Part shown: positions 55,673-63,976 of the stretch, piece after piece
Layout of the letters: every line of letters starts with the position of its first letter
How positions within the stretch are numbered: the stretch's first letter is position 1
Origin: an uncultured Alphaproteobacteria bacterium
GTDB lineage: Bacteria > Pseudomonadota > Alphaproteobacteria > HIMB59
Length of the DNA stretch: 64,000 bases
Direction of reading: 5' to 3'
Assembly: GCA_902521465.1 (NCBI GenBank)
Contig: CABYRL010000001.1
Location: 434,001 to 498,000 of the forward strand
Translations under genes and position numbers: made by a program
Notes under the pieces: generated by a model
The model's database searches: none
Told to the model about the DNA's origin: nothing
Seen by the model: the letters and a program-made list of their open reading frames with translations, nothing else

Positions 55673-57148
55673 TTAGTCTTGATTTTTCACGAAATGTTTA
55701 TCAACTATTTCTTTCCATGAACTAAAAGAATTTCTTATAGAGTCATCGTTATTAGGAATAATTTTAGAGTTTTTCACCTTAAAATCGTTTAAACCAATGG
55801 TATTTTTTAAATTATGATAATACTGCATTCCAAAAAGTAACGCACCATACGATGACATATCCTCCATTTCAGGGATATTTAACTCAATTTCTAAAAGGTT
55901 ACTAATAATTTGAAGGAAAAACTTATTTTTTATCATACCACCATCAATGGATAAATTTTTTAAATAAAGATTTCTTGATTTTTTCATAAACTCTAAATAC
56001 ACCACCACTTGATAAGCAACAGACTCTAATCCAGCTCTGACCAAATGATTGGTATTTGTAGATGCACTTATTCCAAAGAATGCAGCCCTAGCGTCTGATA
56101 TCCAAAATGGAGGACCTAGCCCTGAAAAGGCAGGTATTAGATAGACTCCATTATTATCTTTTTCTTTTTTTGATAAGACTTCACTATCCTCAGGCTTATC
56201 AATTAATTTTAAATTGTTTTTAAGCCATGTAATCGTTCCTCCAGCGAATGAGTTTAGGCACTCTAATGCATAGATATTCTGTTTATCACTTGTGAAAGCC
56301 AGGGAGGTTAGTGAATTTTCATCGATAATCATCTCATTGCCAATGTTTGTTTGAATGTTAAAACCAGTTCCTGTCGTGATTTTAGTATCACCTTTATCAA
56401 AACAAAAATTTGCAAAAAATGAAGCTTGCGCATCACCAGCAACTCCAATTATAGGTATTAACTTTTTAAATGCTTTATTAAAATCACTTTCTCCAAAAAT
56501 ATTTGAACTATTGAGTATTTTTGGAAGTTTCAAATTATTGCAATTAAAAATATTTAATAAATTTTGATCCCACGAATTTTCTAAACAATTAAATAATAAG
56601 GTTCTTGATGCATTTGTAGTATCAGTCACATAAGAATTTAGGTTTGTAAGTCTATAGATGAGATATGTTTCGATTGTTCCAAATAAGATATCCCCATTGT
56701 CAATTTTCGATTTAACTTCTGATTTGTTCTCATAAACCCATTTTAATTTACTGCCAGAAAAAAAAGTATTTGGTTTAAGACCAGTTTTATCAATAATTTC
56801 ATTATTTTTTGACTTATCGTTTAGAATATCCTCACAAATTTTTTGACCTCTAGTGCACTGCCAAACAACTGCATTATGTATTGGTTTTCCATCTTTTTTA
56901 TTAAAAAGTGTAAATGTTTCTCTTTGGTTAGTTAGACTGATGAATTTAGGATTTGACATAATTTCTGATGCCTTTTTAACTAACTCTAATAAGTTTTGAT
57001 AAATTTCTTCTAAATCGTGTTCAATATAACCTTCATCTGTAATTATTTGCCGGTGTCCCTTTTGAAATCTTTTTACGATCTCTAATTTTTCATTAAAAAC
57101 AATAACTGTTGTAGATGACGTACTTGAGTCAATAGTTATATAACTCAT
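55673..57148 (-). CDS. FGGY-family kinase (glycerol-kinase-like)
   Basis: 491 residues. YITIDSSTSSTTVIV at 3-17 is the phosphate-1 loop, FISLTNQRETFTLF near 71-84 and NAVVWQCTRG are GlpK-like, TDTTNASRTLLF near 169 is typical, and GGTITWLKNNL near 284 and SIDGGMIKN near 405 complete the family. It resembles glycerol kinase, but the operon (split transketolase upstream, 4-bp overlap) and the ribose-type transport context suggest a sugar kinase such as apulose kinase. The sequence alone does not exclude glycerol. It was not called glpK for this reason. Confidence 0.78.
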   Translation of the reverse strand: MSYITIDSSTSSTTVIVFNEKLEIVKRFQKGHRQIITDEGYIEHDLEEIYQNLLELVKKASEIMSNPKFISLTNQRETFTLFNKKDGKPIHNAVVWQCTRGQKICEDILNDKSKNNEIIDKTGLKPNTFFSGSKLKWVYENKSEVKSKIDNGDILFGTIETYLIYRLTNLNSYVTDTTNASRTLLFNCLENSWDQNLLNIFNCNNLKLPKILNSSNIFGESDFNKAFKKLIPIIGVAGDAQASFFANFCFDKGDTKITTGTGFNIQTNIGNEMIIDENSLTSLAFTSDKQNIYALECLNSFAGGTITWLKNNLKLIDKPEDSEVLSKKEKDNNGVYLIPAFSGLGPPFWISDARAAFFGISASTNTNHLVRAGLESVAYQVVVYLEFMKKSRNLYLKNLSIDGGMIKNKFFLQIISNLLEIELNIPEMEDMSSYGALLFGMQYYHNLKNTIGLNDFKVKNSKIIPNNDDSIRNSFSSWKEIVDKHFVKNQD

Positions 57149-58086
57149 TTGTTAAGTAAGTCTTTTGATATTTCAGCTATCTTTTCTGGACTCATATCAT
57201 AATGATCTAATACATCAGCTTGAGATCCATTAATCATATATTCATCAGGTATTCCAAGTATTTTGAGTTTTACATTTATATTGTTTTGAGCAATTAGGCT
57301 CGCACAACATTCACCAAGTCCTCCAAATATACTATGTTCTTCGACTGTTAAAATTGCCTTAGAGTTTTGAGAAAATTCTATAAATGTCTCTTTATCAAAG
57401 GGCTTTATTGTATGCATACTGATAATTGAACAATAAATATTACTTTTTTTTAAAATTTCACTAGCCAAGTATGCTCGTTGCAAAGTTTCACCAGTTGCTA
57501 CAATTGTTAAATCCTCTCCTTTTTTTACCACAATAGATTTTCCAATTTTAAATTTTGTGCCTGGAGGATGAATATCCATCATTGGTTTTTTCCCATACCT
57601 AATGTATAGGGGATGATTATATGAAATAGCTTGTTTTATAACTTCGGCTGCCTCAAAGTTATCCGCAGGTGCAACTATTGTCATGTTATTTATTGCTCTT
57701 AAAGTAGCAAAGTCATGGATGGAGTGATGCGTAGATCCTAGCTGTCCATAACTTATTCCTGCACTAATACCTATTAACGAAACATTTAGGTCAGAGTAAG
57801 CAACATCATTTTTTATTTGCTCTAAAGCCCTAGCAGTTAGAAAACTTGCAGGTGATACTCCAAATACAATCTTTCCCCCCGCAGCCAATCCTGATGAAAC
57901 TCCAACCAAATTTTGTTCAGCAATGCCAACTTCAATGATTTGATTAGGCAATTCTTTACCAAAAGGAACCAATTTACCTGATCCTCTCGAGTCACTAGTA
58001 ACAACTATAATATTTTTATTTTTCCTTGCCTCTTTAAGTAGTGTCTCAGAAAAGACCTCAAGATTTGGTTTACCAATTTTATTCAT
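57145..58086 (-). CDS. Transketolase-like C-terminal half
   Basis: 313 residues with the Pyr and C-terminal domains of transketolase. VGIAEQNLVGVSSGLAAGG (near 52-70) holds the pyrimidine-domain Glu, and GGLGECCASL near 260 is in the C-terminal domain. It is paired with the N-terminal half upstream (8-bp overlap) and the FGGY kinase downstream (4-bp overlap). Split transketolases of this kind serve sugar catabolism in many Proteobacteria, including D-apulose-4-phosphate transketolase (AptA/AptB). Confidence 0.9.
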   Translation of the reverse strand: MNKIGKPNLEVFSETLLKEARKNKNIIVVTSDSRGSGKLVPFGKELPNQIIEVGIAEQNLVGVSSGLAAGGKIVFGVSPASFLTARALEQIKNDVAYSDLNVSLIGISAGISYGQLGSTHHSIHDFATLRAINNMTIVAPADNFEAAEVIKQAISYNHPLYIRYGKKPMMDIHPPGTKFKIGKSIVVKKGEDLTIVATGETLQRAYLASEILKKSNIYCSIISMHTIKPFDKETFIEFSQNSKAILTVEEHSIFGGLGECCASLIAQNNINVKLKILGIPDEYMINGSQADVLDHYDMSPEKIAEISKDLLNK

Positions 58087-58906
58087 AAGAATTTAGTTTC
58101 TCATTTAACTCTGAGATAGCGCTTTCATATTCATCCTTACTCGGTACTTTGTGGTGCCAGTTAATCTGATTTTCAATAAAACTTACACCCGATCCTTTAG
58201 TTGTTTTTGCAATTATTACAGTTGGCTTATTTTCCTTAACGGGGACATGCTGAAATACATATAAAAGATCAGAAATATTATTTCCATTAGTAGAAATAGT
58301 TTCAAAACCAAAAGACTTAAATTTTTTATCAATTGGTTCAATAGGATTTACATCTTCAGTTTTTCCAGTTATTTGTAAATCGTTTCTATCAACAATTACA
58401 ATTAAATTATCTAAGTTATATTTTGAGGCAGTAGTACAAGCCTCCCAAACGGAACCCTCTGACAGCTCTCCATCTCCCAATAAAGAGAACACTTTATTGT
58501 TTTTTTGATCAATTTTTTTGCATATTGCTAAACCCACAGCGACTGAAAGACCGTGACCAAGGGCTCCAGTATTATGTTCAATCCCAGGTACCTTTTTTGT
58601 AGGGTGACCAATAAAGTGTGAATTAAATTGATTCAAGGTATTTAAATCTTTTTTTGAATAAAAACCGCAATCACATAATACTGTGAATAATGCTTCCACA
58701 GAGTGTCCTTTACTTTGAATAAAATGATCACGATCCAAGTTCGGAAAATTTTTGGGAGAAATGTCCATAACTGAATTGTAAAGAACATTCAAAATATCAA
58801 TACAAGAAAGACTCCCCCCAGTATGACCTGCACCAGATTGAAAAATTATTTCAAGAATAGTCTTTCTATACTCTAATGATTTCTTTTTTAAATTTTTCTC
58901 ATTCAT
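58079..58906 (-). CDS. Transketolase-like N-terminal (TPP-binding) half
   Basis: 275 residues. GAGHTGGSLSCIDIL near 25-39 and HGLSVAVGLA near 118 contact the cofactor, and LLGDGELSEGSVWEA near 142-156 is the GDG(x)nN thiamine-diphosphate motif, with Asn in DRNDLQ near 176. It needs the separately encoded C-terminal half. Transketolase transfers C2 units between ketose and aldose phosphates. The gene heads the leftward unit that ends with the FGGY kinase. Confidence 0.9.
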   Translation of the reverse strand: MNEKNLKKKSLEYRKTILEIIFQSGAGHTGGSLSCIDILNVLYNSVMDISPKNFPNLDRDHFIQSKGHSVEALFTVLCDCGFYSKKDLNTLNQFNSHFIGHPTKKVPGIEHNTGALGHGLSVAVGLAICKKIDQKNNKVFSLLGDGELSEGSVWEACTTASKYNLDNLIVIVDRNDLQITGKTEDVNPIEPIDKKFKSFGFETISTNGNNISDLLYVFQHVPVKENKPTVIIAKTTKGSGVSFIENQINWHHKVPSKDEYESAISELNEKLNSYE

Positions 58907-58988
58907 AGCGAATAGATAAAGAATATCCCCTTTCTAGGCTTGATCAATTATTATATATTACATTTAGTAAGGTAGGAGGTAATAAGAC

Positions 58989-60392
58989 GTGTCATCAACA
59001 TTAGGTATAATAATAGGTAATAGAGATTTTTTTCCAGATCATCTTATTACTGAGGCTAGAAATGAAGTTTTAAATATTTTCAAGAATAAAGGTTTAAAAC
59101 CTATTATTTTAAAAGACTCAGACACCAAGCTGGGTGGAGTGGAAACATTTCTTGAAGCTCAAAAGTGTGCTGATCTTTTTAAATCCCATAAAGATGAAAT
59201 AGAGGGTATATTAGTGGTCTTACCTAATTTCGGTGATGAAAAAGGAGTAGCTGACACAATTAGACTATCAGGTTTAGATGTGCCTGTTCTCGTTCAAGCA
59301 ACCCCAGATGATTTAGATAAAATGCAACCCTCGAATAGAAGAGATGCTTATTGTGGTAAAATATCTGTTTGTAATAATCTTTATCAATATGGAATAAAGT
59401 ACTCTTTAACAAAAAGCCATGTTGTAAGTTTGTCCGGAAATGAATTTGATCATGAGCTAAATAAATTTATTTCAATTTGTAAAGTAGTGAAAGGTATGAG
59501 GAGAGTCAGAATAGGGGCTGTTGGAGCAAGACCTCAAGCTTTTAATACAGTCAGGTTCAGTGAAAAAATTTTAGAACGCCATGGTATTAGTGTCACCACT
59601 ATCGATTTATCAGAAGTCCTTGGTAAAGCTAAAGAACTTAATGATGATAGCAAAAAAGTTAAAGACTCGATGAATAGAATTTCAGGTTATGGAGATACTA
59701 CTGCTACCCCATCTGAAAAATTATTACAGCTTGCGAGGCTCGATGTTGTTTTAAATGATTTTGTTGAAACAAACAAACTCGATGCTACTGCTATTCAATG
59801 TTGGACAAGTGTTCAAGAAAATTATGGATGTAATGTTTGTACGTCAATGAGTATGATGAGCGAAAATATGCTTCCAAGTGCTTGTGAAGTAGATGTCACT
59901 GGAACTTTAACGATGTATGCTATGCAATTAGCCTCAAACAGTCCTAGTGCTTTAGTTGATTGGAATAATAATTATGACCAAGACGAGGAAAAGTGTGTTT
60001 TATTTCACTGTGGAAATTGGGCTAAAAGTTTCCTCCCTGATTTGAAAATAAGTACAGCACCTATTTTGGGAAGTGTTTTTGGTGAGGAAAAAACCCATGG
60101 TGCACTTGAAGGTAGAACCCCATCCAATCCTCTAACTTATGGAAGGATTTCCACTGATGATAACTTAGGTAAAATAAAATGCTACTTTGGAGAGGGAGAG
60201 CTAACTGATGATCCTTTAAACACTTTTGGTACAAGAGCTGTTGCAAAAGTACCTAAGCTTCAAAAATTAATGCAATATGTTTGTAGACACGGTTATGAAC
60301 ACCATGTAGTGATGAATGCTTCAAAAACGGGTGAAATATTAAATGAGGCTTGTGGTAATTATCTAAATTGGGAAACTTATATTCATAGTTAA
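58989..60392 (+). CDS. L-fucose/arabinose isomerase-like protein
   Basis: 467 residues. The start is GTG at 58989 with AGGAGG 9 bp upstream. The C-terminal half has SACEVDVTGTLTMYAMQLAS near 297 (metal-binding Glu and Asp) and HGYEHHVVMN near 435 (metal-binding His), which fit the FucI/AraA fold. The first half (about 1-170) is more divergent. It probably isomerises an aldose to a ketose for the divergent kinase and transketolase unit. The substrate cannot be named. Confidence 0.75.
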   Translation: MSSTLGIIIGNRDFFPDHLITEARNEVLNIFKNKGLKPIILKDSDTKLGGVETFLEAQKCADLFKSHKDEIEGILVVLPNFGDEKGVADTIRLSGLDVPVLVQATPDDLDKMQPSNRRDAYCGKISVCNNLYQYGIKYSLTKSHVVSLSGNEFDHELNKFISICKVVKGMRRVRIGAVGARPQAFNTVRFSEKILERHGISVTTIDLSEVLGKAKELNDDSKKVKDSMNRISGYGDTTATPSEKLLQLARLDVVLNDFVETNKLDATAIQCWTSVQENYGCNVCTSMSMMSENMLPSACEVDVTGTLTMYAMQLASNSPSALVDWNNNYDQDEEKCVLFHCGNWAKSFLPDLKISTAPILGSVFGEEKTHGALEGRTPSNPLTYGRISTDDNLGKIKCYFGEGELTDDPLNTFGTRAVAKVPKLQKLMQYVCRHGYEHHVVMNASKTGEILNEACGNYLNWETYIHS

Positions 60393-60414
60393 TTTAACTA
60401 ATGTGCCTTGATTT

Positions 60415-60446
60415 ATTATAAGTAAAACACCAGAAATACTTATAAT
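60415..60446 (+). terminator. Inverted repeat after the isomerase gene
   Basis: Perfect 10-bp stem ATTATAAGTA / TACTTATAAT with a 12-base loop and a TTTTT tail, 22 bp after the stop at 60392. The stem is AT-only apart from one G:C pair, so it is a weak terminator at best. It lies in the 195-bp gap before the second binding protein, which is otherwise only promoter-like sequence. Confidence 0.4.
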
Positions 60447-60492
60447 TTTTGATTATTGAAACTTTTTGATGTTTACTCTGATTTTTTTTGTC

Positions 60493-60509
60493 GCAAATGA
60501 TCAAATTGC
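60493..60509. promoter_or_regulatory. Imperfect palindrome upstream of the second binding-protein gene
   Basis: GCAA and TTGC arms flank a centre that contains TGATCA. It lies about 40 bp upstream of the -35 box of the promoter at 60532. It could be a repressor or activator site; there is no other support. Confidence 0.3.
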
Positions 60510-60531
60510 ATGATTTTAAGTAACAAATGTT

Positions 60532-60560
60532 TTGGATTTGCTTGAAAAAATTAATATTAT
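60532..60560 (+). promoter_or_regulatory. Sigma-70-type promoter of the second sugar importer
   Basis: TTGGAT (60532-60537), 17-bp spacer and TATTAT (60555-60560) form a good promoter match. Transcription would start near 60567, leaving a leader of about 20 bases that includes the AAGGAGG ribosome site directly upstream of the ATG at 60588. Confidence 0.6.
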
Positions 60561-60587
60561 GCTCTCGTTATAATTAAGGAGGAATTT

Positions 60588-61490
60588 ATGAGAAAAATAA
60601 TTCTTACAATTCTTGTATCATTCTTATCTCTTTCTGCATTTGCTGAAAGATATGTAATGGTAACACACGGTGAGGGTAAAGACCCTTTCTGGCCTGTTGT
60701 GCAAAAAGGTGGTGAAGATGCTGCTAGACACGTAGGTGCAGATTTTGAATATATCTTCAACCCTTCAGGTGACATGGGTGACATGGCAAAATCAATTGCT
60801 GCTGCTGCAGCAACTCAGCCTGATGGAATGGTAGTTTCACTTCCAGATCCTGAAGCTTTAGGTCAAGCAATTAAAGACGCTGTTGCTGCTGGTATTCCAG
60901 TCATCACAATGAACTCAGGTCTTGAGTCTTCTGCTTCACTTGGTGCACTAATGCACGTTGGTCAGCCTGAATACCTTGCTGGTCAATCTGCTGGTGCAAG
61001 AGCAAAAGCTGAAGGTGCCACAAAAGCTCTTTGCATGATTCAAGAAGCTTACAACACAGCTTTGACAGATAGATGTGGTGGTTACGGTGAAGCTATTCCT
61101 ACTGAATTAGTAGATAGCTCAAACGATCCTGCTACTATCCCAACAAGAGCTGCTGCTGGTTTACAAGCAAACCCAGATGTTGATGCAGTATTATCAGTTG
61201 GTCCGCACGTTTGTGTTGGAGTTCAACAGGCTATCGATGAGTTAGGTATGTCAGTACACCACTCTTGTTTTGACTTGAGCCCACCTGTTATGGACTTAAT
61301 CAATGAGGGTAAAGTTGCTTTCACAATTGACCAACAACAACGTCTACAAGGTTATATGCCTGTTGTAGTATTACACTTATACAACAACGGTGCCGGCCTT
61401 TTACCTGGTGCAAACATTCCATCAGGTCCAGGATTTGTTGACAAGTCAAATGCTTCATCAGTTGCTGCTTTAGCAGGTATTGATAGATAG
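60588..61490 (+). CDS. Ribose-type sugar ABC importer substrate-binding protein
   Basis: 300 residues with a signal peptide (ending SAFA, about residue 19) and a Peripla_BP_4 fold. YVMVTHGEGKDPFWPVVQKG near 22-41 and GMVVSLPDPEAL are sugar-binding-protein segments. The base composition is richer in G+C and biased to GCT/GGT-type codons, suggesting high expression. The ligand is unknown. It is followed by a permease and an ATPase; the isomerase and kinase/transketolase genes upstream suggest an unusual or branched sugar. Confidence 0.88.
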   Translation: MRKIILTILVSFLSLSAFAERYVMVTHGEGKDPFWPVVQKGGEDAARHVGADFEYIFNPSGDMGDMAKSIAAAAATQPDGMVVSLPDPEALGQAIKDAVAAGIPVITMNSGLESSASLGALMHVGQPEYLAGQSAGARAKAEGATKALCMIQEAYNTALTDRCGGYGEAIPTELVDSSNDPATIPTRAAAGLQANPDVDAVLSVGPHVCVGVQQAIDELGMSVHHSCFDLSPPVMDLINEGKVAFTIDQQQRLQGYMPVVVLHLYNNGAGLLPGANIPSGPGFVDKSNASSVAALAGIDR

Positions 61491-61510
61491 TATAATCTTA
61501 TAAATCTTGA

Positions 61511-61540
61511 AAAGTGGGTAGTAAACTGCCCACTTTTTTT
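61511..61540 (+). terminator. Rho-independent terminator/attenuator after the binding-protein gene
   Basis: Stem AAGTGGGTAGT / ACTGCCCACTT (one G:T pair) followed directly by a run of T. It ends the binding-protein gene, with the permease starting 55 bp later. Partial read-through would set a high binding-protein to permease ratio. Confidence 0.8.
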
Positions 61541-61595
61541 AAATTTAAGTATAATTAAACTGAATGATCTTTATTAAAATTATATAAATTAAATA

Positions 61596-63185
61596 ATGGC
61601 TACAACCTCAACTCCCCAAAGACAAGAGTCTGATAGGCACCAAAAGAAAACTTGGCTTACCACACTGGTTTCAAGACCAGAAATTGGACCTATTGGAGTT
61701 ATGCTGCTTTTATTTGGAATGCTTGGCTATTTCTCCATCCCTGCTGGTGAAATGTCTTGGAACCCTTTTACAGGTGAGGGTTTTAATGCACTAGGTATTA
61801 GAAACTTTCTAAGAGTTATATCTCAACTTGGAATCATAGCAATTGGTGCTGGGCTTTTAATAATTGCTGGTGAGTTTGACTTATCTATTGGATCTATGAT
61901 TGGTTTCGCAGGAGCCTGTATGGCAATGATTTTAAGGTGGGGTTTTTCATTTATTGTTCCCTATATATCTTTTGAGGGAGGTTTCCACATAGAATTTTAT
62001 ACGGTTTTCCACATTGCTGATGTTTCCCCAATACTAGCTATATTTATTACTTTATGTTTCACACTTTTTTTTGGATGGATACAAGGTACCATTGTAGTTA
62101 GATCAGGCTTACCTTCTTTCATCGTTACACTTGGTGGATTATTTTTTTTAAGAGGACTTACAGAAGTTTCTCTTCGCTCTTTTAATCATAGACCAGATCA
62201 AGCTAAAGGCGCTACAACAGTTACAGAAATCCCAGATATTAAAAATATTGTAAATGTTCCCGGACATGGTGAAATGGTTCGTGAAAAAGCAAAAGCTCTT
62301 CCAGAAGCTGACCTTGTATCTTTAGCTCAAACATTACCAGCTGATACAGTAGCAGCAATAACTGAAAGACTCAAATATACATATCAAAGGGTAGCAGATG
62401 CCAAAACTCAAATTTTGGTGGATAAAGGCACCAAACCTTTGCAAGAAGCTCTAGCAAATGCTCAGGCTACTGGAAACGAATATATGGTCGGGATGATACA
62501 AGAAAAAATTGCTAACTTTAAAATCGATCCTGTAGTTGCAAAAACTGTCACAGATGTTGATATAGCAAGGGTTTATATAGATTCATTATACTCAGCTCAA
62601 CCTGTCGCTAACTTTTTTGGTGGAGATATTTTAGAGCCTGTATTTGATTGGCTATATTTTCCAATTGATTGGAATACCAATAATTTTGGAAACCAATTTG
62701 CTCCAGGGCTGTACTCTTGTGTAATGATTTGGCTTATTATAGCCATAATCTGTTATGTTGTTCTAAGTAGAACACAGGCTGGTAACTGGATTTATTCTAC
62801 TGGTGGAAACTTAAGTGCTGCTAAAGCTAATGGTGTGCCTACAGATAAAGTTAAAGTATCTCTATTTATGTTTTCTGCTTTTTGTGCAACTGTATTTGCA
62901 ACTTGCCAAGTTTTCGAGGTTAATACCGCAGATGCGGCTAAAGGAAATTTAAAAGAATTAGAGGCAATTGCTGCTGCTGTTATTGGCGGTGTTGTACTAA
63001 CAGGTGGCTTTGGAACAATTTTAGGTATATGTGTTGGTGCATTTATTTTTGGAATAGCAAAAGAGGCTTTCTTCTATATCCCTGGAATCGATGGATCATT
63101 TTATAGAGTCTTTTTAGGTTTAGTAATCATAGCCTCTGCGCTAACAAATGAAAATATCCGAAAAAGAATTATAGGTAGTATATAA
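61596..63185 (+). CDS. Ribose-type ABC permease with a large inserted domain
   Basis: 529 residues, while ribose-type permeases are usually 320-340. Normal segments are present: AGEFDLSIGSMIGFAGA (near 91-107), GLPSFIVTLGGLFFLRGL, then VIGGVVLTGGFGTILGICVGA near the C-terminus. The extra length falls after about residue 195 and before about 370: a hydrophilic, Ala-, Lys- and Glu-rich stretch with predicted helices (for example VREKAKALPEADLVSL and TERLKYTYQRVADAK), plus a final hydrophobic part. The inserted part probably faces one side of the membrane as a soluble helical domain. Its stop shares a base with the next start. Confidence 0.85.
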   Translation: MATTSTPQRQESDRHQKKTWLTTLVSRPEIGPIGVMLLLFGMLGYFSIPAGEMSWNPFTGEGFNALGIRNFLRVISQLGIIAIGAGLLIIAGEFDLSIGSMIGFAGACMAMILRWGFSFIVPYISFEGGFHIEFYTVFHIADVSPILAIFITLCFTLFFGWIQGTIVVRSGLPSFIVTLGGLFFLRGLTEVSLRSFNHRPDQAKGATTVTEIPDIKNIVNVPGHGEMVREKAKALPEADLVSLAQTLPADTVAAITERLKYTYQRVADAKTQILVDKGTKPLQEALANAQATGNEYMVGMIQEKIANFKIDPVVAKTVTDVDIARVYIDSLYSAQPVANFFGGDILEPVFDWLYFPIDWNTNNFGNQFAPGLYSCVMIWLIIAIICYVVLSRTQAGNWIYSTGGNLSAAKANGVPTDKVKVSLFMFSAFCATVFATCQVFEVNTADAAKGNLKELEAIAAAVIGGVVLTGGFGTILGICVGAFIFGIAKEAFFYIPGIDGSFYRVFLGLVIIASALTNENIRKRIIGSI

Positions 63186-63976
63186 TGAGTCAAGATAATA
63201 AAGCCCCATTTATTGAGATTACAAATTTAGTTAAAAAGTTTGGTACATTCACAGCACTGAACGGTGTCTCCTTAAATGTTTTGCCTGGAGAGGTTCACGC
63301 ACTTCTTGGTGATAATGGTGCCGGAAAATCAACTCTGATAAAAGTTTTATCAGGTGTTCACAAACCTACATCTGGTGTGATTAAAGTTGATGGAAATGAA
63401 GTGAAATTTGGATCCCCAAGAGAAGCTACAAGCGCAGGCATAGGAACTGTTTACCAAGATTTAGCATTGAATGCACTTACATCGGTTACTAGAAACTTTT
63501 TTTTGGGTAATGAGTTAAAAAAAGGCCCAGGACCTCTTGGAATATTAGATTTTAAAAATATGAATGAAATTACTATCGCTGAGATGGGCAAGATAGGAAT
63601 AAATATCTCTGATCCGACTCAGTTAGTAGGTACGATGTCTGGAGGACAGAGACAAACTTTGGCGATTGCTAGAGCGATATACTTTGGAGCTAAAATATTA
63701 ATCTTGGATGAGCCAACATCGGCTCTTGGACAAAAACAACAAATGGAAGTATTAAAGACTATAAAAAAAGTCCAACAATTAGGGAATATCGCAATTATTT
63801 TGATTACTCACAATGAAATCCATGCGAGGCTAATAGCTGATCGATTTACATTCTTAAGCTTGGGTGAAGTAATAGGATCTGGAAAGTCATCAGAATTAGG
63901 CGGAGATGATGTTAAGCGTTTAATGGCTGGTGGCGCTCAAATAGGTGATCTAGCAAAAGAGCTTGAGGCCGTATAG
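63185..63976 (+). CDS. Sugar ABC importer ATPase (single domain)
   Basis: 263 residues with one ABC domain: Walker A GDNGAGKST near 43-51, Q-loop YQDLALN, signature MSGGQRQTLAIARA near 151 and Walker B ILILDEPTSALG near 173. It resembles FrcA. The start shares a base with the permease stop, so it is coupled. It supplies ATP hydrolysis for the second sugar importer. Confidence 0.92.
   Translation: MSQDNKAPFIEITNLVKKFGTFTALNGVSLNVLPGEVHALLGDNGAGKSTLIKVLSGVHKPTSGVIKVDGNEVKFGSPREATSAGIGTVYQDLALNALTSVTRNFFLGNELKKGPGPLGILDFKNMNEITIAEMGKIGINISDPTQLVGTMSGGQRQTLAIARAIYFGAKILILDEPTSALGQKQQMEVLKTIKKVQQLGNIAIILITHNEIHARLIADRFTFLSLGEVIGSGKSSELGGDDVKRLMAGGAQIGDLAKELEAV

Noticed and set aside
55673-57148. 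Calling this gene glycerol kinase (glpK) outright
   Set aside because: It is GlpK-like, but it is coupled to a split transketolase and no glycerol transport or glpD gene is near; the substrate is open.
60557-60784. A 75-residue frame antisense to the second binding-protein gene
   Set aside because: It overlaps the start of a clearly supported gene and has no supporting signals; it is a shadow.
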